Assembly (NCBI RefSeq): GCF_016863295.1
Contig: NZ_BOOP01000009.1
Coordinates: 124,001 to 188,000 of the forward strand
DNA from: Planotetraspora phitsanulokensis
GTDB lineage: Bacteria; Actinomycetota; Actinomycetes; Streptosporangiales; Streptosporangiaceae
DNA: 64,000 nucleotides
Direction of reading: 5' to 3'
The translations under genes were made by a program, and so were the position numbers. The notes under the pieces were generated by a model. That model worked only from the letters and a program-made list of their open reading frames with translations. It had not been told where the DNA came from and did no database searches. Every line of letters begins with the position of its first letter. Positions within the stretch are counted from its first letter, which is position 1. Below are positions 36,983-45,553 of the stretch, in pieces.

Positions 36983-38734
36983 TCAGGCGGACTGACGCCG
37001 GACCAGCCGGGCGGGGATGACCACTTCGCGATATCCGGCGGCCTGCCCGGACAACCGGTCGAGGAGAAGCCGGGCGCACGCCTGGCCGATCTCGCGCGCC
37101 GGGTTCGCCATGGTGGTCAGGCCGGGCGAGATCAGGCCGGCGGCCTCGATGTCGTCGAACCCCATGACGGCCAGGTCATCGGGCACGCGCAGCCCGCGCC
37201 GGGCCGCCGTCTCCAGGGCTCCGATGGCCATGATGTCGTTGGCGCACAGCACGGCGTCGGGAGGCTCGGGCAGGTCGAGCAGCGCGGCCGCGCCCTCTCT
37301 CCCCCCGGCCCTGCTGAAGTGCGTGTGCACCACGAGGCGGGGGTCGGCGGGCGCCGCGGCCTCCGCCAGCGCGGCGCGGTAGCCCGCGACCCGTTCGGCC
37401 GCAGGCCCCTCGGCCTCCGGGCCGCAGACGAACCCGATCCTGCGGTAGCCGCGTTCCAGCAGGTAGCGGGCGGCCTCGGCGGCCCCGCCCTCGTCGTCGC
37501 TGTGCACCACGTCGACGCCTTCCTGAACGAGGCGGCCGCCGAGCCGTACCACCGGAATGCCCGCCTCGATGGCGGGCAGCAGGTCCTCGGCGTGCGTGTG
37601 GAACACCGCGAAGGCCAGCCCGTCGACCTGCCTGGCGATCATCTGCTCGATCGCCGCCCGCTCCATGCCGCGGTCGCCGTCGGTGTTGCTGATGATCTCG
37701 TCGTAGCCCGCCGGCCCCAGGACGTCCTGCAGGCCGCGGGCGAGCGCCGGGTAGAACGGGTTGGTGATGTCGGGGATGACCAGCCCGATCGTCTGGCTCC
37801 TGCTGGTCCGCAGACCGCGGGCGAGGACGTTGGGGCGGTAGCCGAGCCGTTCGATCGCGTCGAGCACGCGCCGCCTGGTCGAGTCGGCGACGGGCCGGCG
37901 CCCGTTGAGCGTGTGGGACACGGTGGTCGCGCTCACCCCGGCCAGTTCGGCCACGCGGGTGATGCTGGGCCGTTCCCCCCGGTTCGCCCGCGGAGCCGGA
38001 GCGGCCCCGGGAGCGCCGCCGGGAGAGGGAGAGCCCTGGCCGGAAGCGGGGAACCCCTGCCCGGAAGCGACGGACCCGCCGCCGGGCATGACGGGCCCCT
38101 CGACTGGCATCTCGCCTGGCATGACGGGCGCGAGGGTGACCAGGGCCGCGGTGAGGCGCCCCCTTCCCTCCGCGACCGCCTCGGCGTCCGGGGCTCCGGC
38201 GGCGACGGCCGCCAGGGTCGACTCCCAGACCTCGCGGACGGCGGCGAGCACGACCGCCGCCACGACGCCGGGGGAAGGCGTGCCGGGACGTTCGCCGAAC
38301 TCGGCCTCGATCGCCCCGGCCAGCCCGGCCTCCCACCCGGAGAACAACGTCCGTGCGTGGGCGCGCAGAGTGGGGCTGCCCGCATAGACGCGCGCCCATG
38401 TCGCCTGGTCACGAGTGACAGAACCGCTGTCGGCCGGACCGGAAAGCAGGCCCTCGATCGCCTCCGCGACGGTCGCGCCGGGCACGCGGTCCGCGACCAG
38501 CGCGCCCGGCTCTCCGCGAAGGAGCGGCTCATCCTCGAAGAACAACTGCTCCTTGGCCGCGAAGTGGTTGAAGACCGTCTTCGCCGAGACGTCCGCCGCG
38601 TCGGCGATCTCGGCCACGGTCACCGCGTCGAATCCACGCTCGGCGAACAGCCTGAAAGCCGTCGCGACTATCGCGTCGCGGGTCTGCGCCTTCTTCCGTT
38701 CGCGCCGCGCGATGGATCGGCCTTCGGGGGACAT
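36983..38734 (-). CDS. Fusion regulator: TetR repressor joined to a LacI repressor
   Basis: 583 residues in one uninterrupted frame. Residues 15-66 are a TetR DNA-binding domain (TRDAIVATAFRLFAERGF, TVAEIADAADVSAKTVFNHFAAKEQLFF), followed by a full TetR-length ligand domain to about 200. A Pro/Gly/Ser linker (about 203-252, with MPGEMP, VASGQG, ASGQGS) leads to a LacI HTH at 256-302 (SITRVAELAGVSATTVSHTLNGRRPVADSTRRRV), hinge RGLRTSRSQTIGLVIPDITNPFY, and a complete periplasmic-binding-like sensor ending near 583. It likely controls the GH99 transport operon and the upstream epimerase gene. Both HTHs look functional. Confidence 0.88.
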   Translation of the reverse strand: MSPEGRSIARRERKKAQTRDAIVATAFRLFAERGFDAVTVAEIADAADVSAKTVFNHFAAKEQLFFEDEPLLRGEPGALVADRVPGATVAEAIEGLLSGPADSGSVTRDQATWARVYAGSPTLRAHARTLFSGWEAGLAGAIEAEFGERPGTPSPGVVAAVVLAAVREVWESTLAAVAAGAPDAEAVAEGRGRLTAALVTLAPVMPGEMPVEGPVMPGGGSVASGQGFPASGQGSPSPGGAPGAAPAPRANRGERPSITRVAELAGVSATTVSHTLNGRRPVADSTRRRVLDAIERLGYRPNVLARGLRTSRSQTIGLVIPDITNPFYPALARGLQDVLGPAGYDEIISNTDGDRGMERAAIEQMIARQVDGLAFAVFHTHAEDLLPAIEAGIPVVRLGGRLVQEGVDVVHSDDEGGAAEAARYLLERGYRRIGFVCGPEAEGPAAERVAGYRAALAEAAAPADPRLVVHTHFSRAGGREGAAALLDLPEPPDAVLCANDIMAIGALETAARRGLRVPDDLAVMGFDDIEAAGLISPGLTTMANPAREIGQACARLLLDRLSGQAAGYREVVIPARLVRRQSA

Positions 38735-38739
38735 GTCCC
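38728..38739. promoter_or_regulatory. 12-bp palindrome over the start codon of the fusion regulator
   Basis: GGGACATGTCCC is a perfect palindrome spanning the ATG at 38734-38732. It could be an autoregulatory TetR-type site, but is short and partly dictated by the coding sequence. Confidence 0.35.
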
Positions 38740-38782
38740 GGATCTTACAGTCGATGACTCCTTATGCTCACTGAAAAAGTCC

Positions 38783-39670
38783 TCAGGATGCCTCCGCCTC
38801 CCGTTCGTCCGGGACGGCGACGGGATAGGGGTGCTGGGCGGAGAAGCCCAGCAGGCGCTCGGCCACCCCGAGGTCGACGGGTACGGCACGGCCGGGCATG
38901 GGCGCGCGGCGCTCGGACCCGGGATGGAACCGTTCGACGAGCTCCTCCGTCGGCTGGGCTGCCAGGGTGGTGGGGGCGGTGACGAAGGCCGCGTGGTAGC
39001 CCTCGAAGGGCCGGGTCAGCCCGAGCCAGCAGGCCAGGGCCGCGTCACGGGTGTCGAGGTAGGTCCACAACTCCTTGGCGCCCGAGCCCGGGTCGTCGGC
39101 GTACCGGGCGACCGTCTTGTCGAACTTGTCGCCGGGACCGCCGAGCAGCGGGAACCGCAGGGCCACGACGGCCATCGCGTACCGGCGGGCCATCATCTCC
39201 GCCGTGGCCTCGTCGACCTGCTTCGACAGCCCGTACGGATCCTCGTTCTGCAGGGGAAGGGATTCGTCGACCGGCACGTAGGCGGGGTGCCGGAGCGTCG
39301 ACGCCCACGGCAGGCCGAGCACCGAGAAGCTGCTGGCGACCACCGCCCTGCGCACCCCTGCCGCGCCCGCCTCCTCGAGGACGACGAAGGTCGCCCTGGT
39401 GTTGCCGCAGAACACCTCCTCCGGGGTGCCGAGGCTGGGCGCGGGGATCGCCGCCAGGTGCACCACCGCGTCGACCCCGTCGAGCGCCTCGCGCACGGCC
39501 GCGGTGTCACCCGCGTCGGCGGTCACCACACGGTCGGCGGGCAGCCCTCCTGGATCCCGCAGGTCGAGCCCGGTAGCGGGCACGCCGCGCGCGGCGAGCA
39601 CGTCGAGCACCGCCCGCCCCAGCCTGCCGGCCGCGCCTGTCACCAGAACGCGACGCGGTTGGTCGGTCAT
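38783..39670 (-). CDS. NAD(P)-dependent epimerase/dehydrogenase (uronate-dehydrogenase-like SDR)
   Basis: 295 residues, extended SDR. RVLVTGAAGRLGRAVLDVLAARG at the N-terminus, DGVDAVVHLAAIPAP, VVASSFSVLGLPW (catalytic Ser), and DPYGLSKQVDEATAEMMARRY (YxxxK). The NTRATF and LRFPLLGGPGDKF blocks resemble bacterial uronate/hexose dehydrogenases acting on free sugars. It ends 48 bases before the TetR-LacI gene on the same strand and has a LacI-type operator 47 bases upstream, so it belongs to the glycan-use locus. Confidence 0.85.
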   Translation of the reverse strand: MTDQPRRVLVTGAAGRLGRAVLDVLAARGVPATGLDLRDPGGLPADRVVTADAGDTAAVREALDGVDAVVHLAAIPAPSLGTPEEVFCGNTRATFVVLEEAGAAGVRRAVVASSFSVLGLPWASTLRHPAYVPVDESLPLQNEDPYGLSKQVDEATAEMMARRYAMAVVALRFPLLGGPGDKFDKTVARYADDPGSGAKELWTYLDTRDAALACWLGLTRPFEGYHAAFVTAPTTLAAQPTEELVERFHPGSERRAPMPGRAVPVDLGVAERLLGFSAQHPYPVAVPDEREAEAS

Positions 39671-39716
39671 GCGTTCCCCTTTCTTTGGTCGTCGGCCTTC
39701 TCGGCCCGGTCGTTTC

Positions 39717-39730
39717 GCAAAACGATTTGC
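39717..39730. promoter_or_regulatory. LacI-type operator upstream of the epimerase gene
   Basis: GCAAAACGATTTGC is a 14-bp inverted repeat with one mismatched pair around a central CG, the classic LacI/GalR layout. It lies 47 bases before the epimerase start and shares AACGATTTGC with the site before the GH99 gene. Confidence 0.65.
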
Positions 39731-39906
39731 CCAGCCCGAGCAGGATGACCCCCACCGGATTGCCTGTCAATGCTCTCCCCCGCGCGTACGCAGGGCTCAC
39801 CCAGCGTGATCATGCACGTGTGACCGTACGGCAGGCAGTGGAACGACTCCGCCGAGGGGACCGACGCGCCCGGGCGAGGACGCCGTGAACGGCCGAGCTG
39901 GAGACC

Positions 39907-40677
39907 TCAGCCGCGCTGGAGATAGGTCCACGTCTCGACGACGCGGAAGCCGAGCAGTTCATAGAGGGGCAGGCCGTCGGAGCTGGCCTGGAGGAACGCC
40001 ACACGCGCACCGGCGGCGAACCCGTCCCGCATGACGGCCTCGGTGGCGGCCCTGCCGTACCCCCGGCGCCGGTGGCGCGGCGGGGTCGAGATGTTGAACA
40101 CCCCGATGTGATCCCCCACGAGGATGCCGAATCCCGTTGAGACCGGCTCGCCGTCCGCTTCGACGAGATAGCCCGTCGCGCCCGGCATGTCCAGGATCTC
40201 CGGCTTGCTCAGCGCCGCCATGATGTCCACGGGAGCCTCGAAGCCGGCGGCGAGAGTGTCGCGGTAGATCTCGTGCTCTTTCCCGTCGACCGTCCGGATC
40301 GAGTGGCCTCCCGAAGTGAGCGCCACCGGCGCCACCGGCATCGCCATGAGCGGAAGGTGCATGCGGTGGGTGAGCCCGAAACGCGCGGCCACCTCGACGA
40401 GCTCCGGAGCGGGCTCGCCGCGCACCTGGATGCTCCACGGGACGGCACCCGCCGTCATCAGGCGGGCGAACTCCGCCACCTCGTCGACGTCGGGCTCGCG
40501 GCTCTCGGTGAACACCCCGTTCAGGTGAGGCAGCGGAATGCCGGACGTGATCAGTCGAGTGCCGTGCTCCCCTCGCGGGCTGTCCACCCCCATGCCGACC
40601 GTGAGCAACTGCTCGAAGGACTGCAGAAGGGCCTTCGCCGCTCCATCGGCCAAGCCGTCCACGCCGATGTCACCCAT
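39907..40677 (-). CDS. GNAT family N-acetyltransferase
   Basis: 256 residues. N-terminal half is poorly conserved. The C-terminal GNAT fold has GFGILVGDHIGVFNISTPPRHRRRGYGRAATEAVMRDGFAAGA, where RRRGYGRAA is the acetyl-CoA pyrophosphate loop, and LYELLGFRVVETW at the end. The acceptor substrate cannot be predicted. Single gene, 25 bases of context separate it from no obvious partner; the LacI operon downstream starts at its own promoter. Confidence 0.83.
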   Translation of the reverse strand: MGDIGVDGLADGAAKALLQSFEQLLTVGMGVDSPRGEHGTRLITSGIPLPHLNGVFTESREPDVDEVAEFARLMTAGAVPWSIQVRGEPAPELVEVAARFGLTHRMHLPLMAMPVAPVALTSGGHSIRTVDGKEHEIYRDTLAAGFEAPVDIMAALSKPEILDMPGATGYLVEADGEPVSTGFGILVGDHIGVFNISTPPRHRRRGYGRAATEAVMRDGFAAGARVAFLQASSDGLPLYELLGFRVVETWTYLQRG

Positions 40678-40880
40678 GAGGAGACCACACCGCTTTCACA
40701 TAGTGAGATACACATGGCGGAGATTGGACGGACAAACGTAGCAGATCCGAAAAACACCATGTTTCATCACATTGGCGCACCGAGGAGGGCAGTCACCTCC
40801 CGCGGCGGGCGGCCCCCGAATGCATGATCACGGATGGAGGATCCGCAGACCAGGCGGCCTTTCTGCGAGTCTGCGCATGA

Positions 40881-41960
40881 TCACGCCGAGGGGAGTGGGC
40901 GGGGGCGGGTGGTCGAGTCGCGGACGACCATCGTCACGGGGAGGAGCAGCGACCTCGGGCGCCGGTCGGGTTCCTCGATGCAGTCGAGGAGCATCCGCGC
41001 GGCCTCGGCGCCGATGTCGTGGTGCGGCACCGCCACCGTCGTCAGCGGCGGGCGCAGCTTGTCGATGAAGGGCATGTCGTTGAAGCCGACCACGCTCATC
41101 TCGTCCGGGCAGGAGATCCCCCGCTCGGCGAACACGTCGTAGCAGCCGAGCGCGATGAGGTCGTTGCCCGCGACGACGGCGGTGAACCGGTCGTCCCGGT
41201 CGAGCAGTTCCCGCATCGCGGCGGCCCCGTCGGCCTCGTTCCAGTGGGCGCACTCGACGATGAGCGAGGGGTCGTCCTCCAGCCCGTGATCGCGGATGGC
41301 GTGCCTGAACGCCCTGGACCGCACGACCCCCGTCGAGGTGCTGTGCGGGCCGGCGAGATGCGCGATCCGCCGGTGCCCCAGCTCGGCCAGGTGCCTCACG
41401 GCGAGGGCGATGCCCGTGGCGTCGTCGGCCGTCACGCAGGGGACCTCGAGGTTCTCGACCCGCCGGTTGACGAGCACCATCTTGACGCCCTGCTCGTGCA
41501 GCGCCTCGAGGAACGGGTGCTCGACCCGCGCGGTCGCGATGATGAGGCCCTCGACCTGCCGGGAGCGCAGGGAGTCGATGCGCACCCGCTCCCGTTCGGG
41601 GTCGTTGTCGGTGTTGACGATCCAGGCGCTGAAGCCCTCGGCCTCGAGGACGTCCTCGATCCCCCGGACGATCGGCGGGAACAGCGGGTTGGTCAGGTCG
41701 GGGATGACCAGCCCGACCGTGCTCGACTTGGCGGTCTTCAGGCTCCGAGCGATGGGGTTGGGCTGATAGCCCAGCGTCTTGGCCGCCTTGATCACGCGTC
41801 TGGCCGTCTCGGCGCTGACGAGACGGCGCGTGCTCGGGTTCAGGGCGCGTGAGGCGGTGGCGGCGTGCACCCCCGCGGCCTCGGCGACGTCCCGGAGCGT
41901 GGGAGGCTGAGCCCGCTTGACCTCCCCGGCAGGGGTTAACGAAGGCTGGTTGGGTCTCAT
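40881..41960 (-). CDS. LacI family repressor of the adjacent catabolic/transport regulon
   Basis: 359 residues. HTH TLRDVAEAAGVHAATASRALNPSTRRLVSAETARRVIKAAKTLGYQPNPIARSLKT, then VGLVIPDLTNPLFPPIVRGIEDV and a full sensor domain with GNDLIALGCYDVFAERG and VVGFNDMPF. It is the last gene of the operon NMT1-like protein-MFS-LacI: its ATG overlaps the MFS stop (ATGA). Four copies of GCA(A/C)TCGTTTGC around the neighbouring operons are the obvious targets. The ligand is probably the pathway substrate or an intermediate. Confidence 0.93.
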   Translation of the reverse strand: MRPNQPSLTPAGEVKRAQPPTLRDVAEAAGVHAATASRALNPSTRRLVSAETARRVIKAAKTLGYQPNPIARSLKTAKSSTVGLVIPDLTNPLFPPIVRGIEDVLEAEGFSAWIVNTDNDPERERVRIDSLRSRQVEGLIIATARVEHPFLEALHEQGVKMVLVNRRVENLEVPCVTADDATGIALAVRHLAELGHRRIAHLAGPHSTSTGVVRSRAFRHAIRDHGLEDDPSLIVECAHWNEADGAAAMRELLDRDDRFTAVVAGNDLIALGCYDVFAERGISCPDEMSVVGFNDMPFIDKLRPPLTTVAVPHHDIGAEAARMLLDCIEEPDRRPRSLLLPVTMVVRDSTTRPRPLPSA

Positions 41961-43135
41961 CGACCGGGTTCTCCTTCAGGTCGGATCCATCGCTTGCGTC
42001 CCAGCGTGGCGAACAGGCCCAGCGGTACGGCGAGAGCCGCCGCCAGGCCGAAGATCTCCGTGTATCTGTGGCTCTCCGCGAGGCCCCCGACGAGCACCGC
42101 CGCGACGGCGCTGCCGAGGAACAACGCCCCGGCGAAGGCCGACACGACCGTCGCACGAGCGTCCGGCAACACCTCGGTCGCCCAGGTCTGCAACGACGAG
42201 TGCATCGATGCCCAGGCGAGGCCGAGCAGACCCGCGGCGACCAGTGCCATGCCCGGCGAGCGGGACAGGGCGGTCAGCCCGCATGCGGCCGCGGCGGCGA
42301 GCGCTCCGAGTGCGATGAGCCGGGACGCGTGCGTGCGGCGCGACAACGCCCCGACCACACGAGCGAACCCCAGTACGGCAACACCGTACACGGCGGTGAC
42401 GGCACCGGCGACGGAAGCGCTCACACCTGCGGCCTCGACGGCCGGTGGCAGCAGCGTCAGCGAACCGAGCAGGACGGCTCCCTCGACGAACGCCAGCGTC
42501 AGCACCAGCCGGGCCGGGCCCGAACGGGCGACGGCCGCCAGCGGGGCGAGCATGCCGGCGTGCGACCGGACGAGTTCCGGGCGCGGAAGCCGTCCGAGCG
42601 CGATGACGAGCAGCAGCGCGGCCGCACCGGTGAGGACGAACATGACCCGCCAGGTCGAGAACTGCGCCAGCGCCCCCGCGCCCGTCGAGGCGACCGCCGT
42701 GCCCAGCGCCACACCCGCCATGAGAGCGGTGACCTCCCGCTGCCGCCGCTGGGCGGGGACCGTGTCGCCGACGTAGATCAGGCTCGCGGGGACGGCGGCA
42801 CTGAAGCACGCCCCCGCCAGCCCCCTGGCCACGCCGAGGCTGAGCGCCGACCCGGCGAACGCCGCCGCGGTGGAGCAGACCGCCGCGAGCAGCAGCGCGA
42901 GCCGCATGGTCCTGACCAGGCCGAGCCGGTCGGAGATCATCCCCCACAGCGGCTGCATCAGGCCGTACAGCAGGAAGTAGACGCCGGCGGCGTTGACCAC
43001 CTCCGCCAGCGGCGCCCCGAGGTCGCGGGCCATCGCGATCAACATCGGCGGCATGGCGAACCGGTCGAGGGTGCTGACGAAGGAGACGTACTGCAGCAGC
43101 CGTGGCGACCGTTGCCGGGTGGCGAGCGCGGTCAT
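41957..43135 (-). CDS. Major facilitator superfamily transporter
   Basis: 392 residues, twelve helices expected. MFS signatures: GMISDRLGLVRTMRLALL (loop 2-3, G-x-x-x-D-R-x-G), YVGDTVPAQRRQREVTALMAGVALGTAVASTGAGAL, and the halfway loop between helix 6 and 7 (LPRPELVRSHAG). ATG 43135 overlaps the NMT1-like gene stop (ATGA), and its stop overlaps the LacI ATG. It likely moves a substrate or product of the regulon, in or out. Confidence 0.9.
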   Translation of the reverse strand: MTALATRQRSPRLLQYVSFVSTLDRFAMPPMLIAMARDLGAPLAEVVNAAGVYFLLYGLMQPLWGMISDRLGLVRTMRLALLLAAVCSTAAAFAGSALSLGVARGLAGACFSAAVPASLIYVGDTVPAQRRQREVTALMAGVALGTAVASTGAGALAQFSTWRVMFVLTGAAALLLVIALGRLPRPELVRSHAGMLAPLAAVARSGPARLVLTLAFVEGAVLLGSLTLLPPAVEAAGVSASVAGAVTAVYGVAVLGFARVVGALSRRTHASRLIALGALAAAAACGLTALSRSPGMALVAAGLLGLAWASMHSSLQTWATEVLPDARATVVSAFAGALFLGSAVAAVLVGGLAESHRYTEIFGLAAALAVPLGLFATLGRKRWIRPEGEPGR

Positions 43136-44055
43136 CGTCCCGTCGCAGCAGGCGGGTCGATCAGGCCGCGCGAGGGGTCGAGGGCGGCGGCGAGCACGTC
43201 CGTCCCGTCCACGACCGCGGGGATGTACCTGCGGCGCAGCCCGACGATCGTCTCCATCGACTCGAGGTCGGCGACGCCGTCGGCGACGAGGCCCTCTTCG
43301 GGGTCCTTGAGCCGTTCGAGGTAGCGCACCGCCAGGGCCTCGGGCAGCCGCAGGGCCTCCACGGCCTCCTCGAGGGTCACCTGGTCGGCGCGGCCCGCCC
43401 GGATCTCGCCGGCGGTCTCGAGGAGGGCGGCGGCGAGCGCCTCGACGAGCGGCCTCTTGCGGTCGCCCGCCACGCTCACCACCGTGCCGAGGTACGGCCG
43501 GCAGACGTCGACGAGCCGTCCGATCCGCGCCGAACCGGCCGCCTCGGCCCGCAACTCGTTGCCCGCGTTGAGCATGGTCGCGTCGCAACCGCCCGCCAGC
43601 AGAGCCTCCAGCCGGCGGGGGGTCGAGCCGAGGGTGGCGATCTCGTAGTCGCCGCGGTCGAGGCCGAGGGACTCGAGCAGGGCGTACAGGCCGAGGGCGA
43701 ACCCGGAGCCCGGCACGTCGACGCCGATGGTCGCGCCCTTCAGGTCGGCCGCGGACTCGATGCCGGGCCGGGCGTAGACGCCGAGGCCGAGGCCGCGGTC
43801 GACGGCCGAGACGATGCGGACGTCGGTGGTCTCGCCGAGCGGGTTGCCGGGGTCGAAGCGATAGGCGACCACGTTGTCCGGGCTGGTGAGGGCCACGTCG
43901 AGCTCACCGTCGATCAGCGAGCGGAACTGCGCCGGCGACGAGGGGACGGGCCTCTCCTCCACGTCCAGGTCGTGCTCGGCGAGCACGCCGGTTCGCCGGC
44001 TGACGCGCAGCAGGACGGACGGGCTGAAGGCCCCGACCACGAGGTGCCGTGTCAC
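43132..44055 (-). CDS. NMT1/SsuA-like substrate-binding protein without signal peptide
   Basis: 307 residues. The fold is that of nitrate/sulfonate/taurine or thiamine-precursor binding proteins: LRVSRRTGVLAEHDLDVEERPVPSSPAQFRSLIDGELDVALTSPDNVVAYRF, then AADLKGATIGVDVPGSGFALGLYALLESLGL, and LLAGGCDATMLNAGNELRAEA. It starts directly with strand 1 (RHLVVGAFSPS), so no export signal is present. A partner ABC permease is absent. It may be a cytoplasmic sensor or an enzyme of the dihydroxyphthalate-decarboxylase-like type. Operon with MFS and LacI; an operator lies 58 bases upstream. Confidence 0.78.
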   Translation of the reverse strand: MTRHLVVGAFSPSVLLRVSRRTGVLAEHDLDVEERPVPSSPAQFRSLIDGELDVALTSPDNVVAYRFDPGNPLGETTDVRIVSAVDRGLGLGVYARPGIESAADLKGATIGVDVPGSGFALGLYALLESLGLDRGDYEIATLGSTPRRLEALLAGGCDATMLNAGNELRAEAAGSARIGRLVDVCRPYLGTVVSVAGDRKRPLVEALAAALLETAGEIRAGRADQVTLEEAVEALRLPEALAVRYLERLKDPEEGLVADGVADLESMETIVGLRRRYIPAVVDGTDVLAAALDPSRGLIDPPAATGR

Positions 44056-44112
44056 GATTTGGTAGCTCCCGTTCGGCTCGGTTCAGCTGGACGGACCCGC
44101 CCATGATAGCCC

Positions 44113-44124
44113 GCACTCGTTTGC
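44113..44124. promoter_or_regulatory. Operator copy 1: GCACTCGTTTGC
   Basis: Upstream of the minus-strand operon NMT1-like-MFS-LacI. The right half GTTTGC is exact, the left half has a C for A. A minus-strand TATCAT (44108-44103) just beside it is a plausible -10 box. Confidence 0.7.
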
Positions 44125-44192
44125 AGCCCACGCGTCGAGTCCCGTCCGACCTCTTGACACTGACAGGATGAAACCGCATGCTGCTGGCCATC

Positions 44193-44204
44193 GCAATCGT
44201 TTGC
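44193..44204. promoter_or_regulatory. Operator copy 2: GCAATCGTTTGC
   Basis: 40 bases before the ABC-transporter lipoprotein start. A TTGACA at 44154-44159 upstream can serve as -35; the start point would fall next to or inside the operator, fitting repression. Confidence 0.75.
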
Positions 44205-44244
44205 GGTTAAATCTATGCGGCAAAAAGCTCACAGAGGAGGGCTC

Positions 44245-45531
44245 ATGACCGCTTCATCCCCCAGCGGCAACGAGACCCATGCTAGATCCGGCCTGCGTGT
44301 TCCGCACCGGCGCGGCCGAGGTTTGAAAGCGGTGGCGCTGGGCGTCGTGGCGGCCCTGGCGCTCGCGGCGTGCGGAACGCGGCCGTCGGAGTCGGCCGCC
44401 GCCGGCGACACCAGCAAGCCGATCGTGGTGGGCATCTCCCTCCCCCTGACCGGCGACTTCGCCCAGCCCGGCAGTGAGGCCAAGCGCGGCTACGAGGTCT
44501 GGCGCGACATGGTCAACGCCAAGGGCGGCGTGCTGGGACGCAAGGTCGAGCTGAAGATCACCGACGACGCCAGCAACCAGGACACCGTCGTCGCCGACTA
44601 CACCAAACTGATCACACAGGACAAGGTCGACCTGCTCCTGGGCACGTTCTCCTCCCTGCTCAACTACGCCGCCTCGGCCGTGGCCGAGAAGAACGGCATG
44701 GTCTTCGTGGAGCCCGCCGGCGGCGCCCCCAACATGTTCGAGCGCAACTTCAAGTACCTCTTCTTCGCCCAGCAGGCGACCGCGCCCCACCAGGCCGACG
44801 TGTTCGTGGACTGGATCAAGTCGCTCCCCGAGGCCGACCGCCCCAAGACGGCGGCCTACCCCACCCAGGACGACCCCTTCGCCAAGCCGGTGATCGAGTC
44901 GATGCAGAAGCAGCTCGAGGCCCTCGGCGTGCAGACGGTGTACAGCGAGGTCTATCCCGCGGACGCGACGAACTTCCAGACCATCGCCAGCAACCTGGCG
45001 GCCAAGAAGCCCGACCTGGTCGCGCAGGGCGCGGTGTTCGAGGACGGCGTCGGGCTGGTCCGCAGCCTCAAGCAGCTGAACTTCTCGCCGAAGGTCCTGT
45101 TCCAGACCTCCGCCCCGAGCAACGCCGGCCAGTACAGCGACGCCGTCGGCCTGGACAACACCGAGGGCGTCTTCTACACGGTCAGCTGGAACGAGAAGGC
45201 CACGACGCCGCTGAACGCCGACTTCGTCGCCGCGTACAAGAAGGCCTACAACGCCGACCCCGCCGAGGACGCGGCCGACGCGTTCGCCTCCGCCCAGGTC
45301 CTGCAGACCGCCACGGAGAAGGTCGGCTCGATCGACCAGGACAAGATCCGGGACTGGCTGCACGCCAACACCGTCGACACGATCCTGGGCCCCCTGTCGT
45401 GGGAGGCGACGGGCGAGCCGAAGGGCCAGTTCCTCCTCGCCCAGTGGCAGTCAGGAAAGGTCGAGGTCGTGGCGCCGTCCGACGTGGCGACGTCCACCAC
45501 CGTCGTCAACCCCAAGCCCGCCTGGAAGTGA
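44245..45531 (+). CDS. Branched-chain-type (HAAT) ABC transporter substrate-binding lipoprotein
   Basis: 428 residues. Signal peptide with twin basic region (PHRRGRGLK) and lipobox LALAAC, Cys43 in the chosen frame. Periplasmic-binding type I fold: IVVGISLPLTGDFAQPGSEAKRGYEVWRDMVNAKGGVLGRKVELKITDDASN, and DLLLGTFSSLLNYAASAVAEKNGMVFVEPAGG. HAAT binding proteins take branched-chain or other amino acids, amides, and also aromatic or aliphatic acids. ATG 44245 has GAGGAGG upstream; an earlier ATG at 44215 does not. First gene of the transporter operon. Confidence 0.93.
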   Translation: MTASSPSGNETHARSGLRVPHRRGRGLKAVALGVVAALALAACGTRPSESAAAGDTSKPIVVGISLPLTGDFAQPGSEAKRGYEVWRDMVNAKGGVLGRKVELKITDDASNQDTVVADYTKLITQDKVDLLLGTFSSLLNYAASAVAEKNGMVFVEPAGGAPNMFERNFKYLFFAQQATAPHQADVFVDWIKSLPEADRPKTAAYPTQDDPFAKPVIESMQKQLEALGVQTVYSEVYPADATNFQTIASNLAAKKPDLVAQGAVFEDGVGLVRSLKQLNFSPKVLFQTSAPSNAGQYSDAVGLDNTEGVFYTVSWNEKATTPLNADFVAAYKKAYNADPAEDAADAFASAQVLQTATEKVGSIDQDKIRDWLHANTVDTILGPLSWEATGEPKGQFLLAQWQSGKVEVVAPSDVATSTTVVNPKPAWK

Positions 45532-45553
45532 CGGCGGCCGAGGAGTTCCCCAG

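Noticed and set aside
36953-39748. Very long plus-strand open frame across the TetR-LacI and epimerase genes
   Set aside because: It is the antisense mirror of well-supported genes; long empty antisense frames are normal at this GC content.
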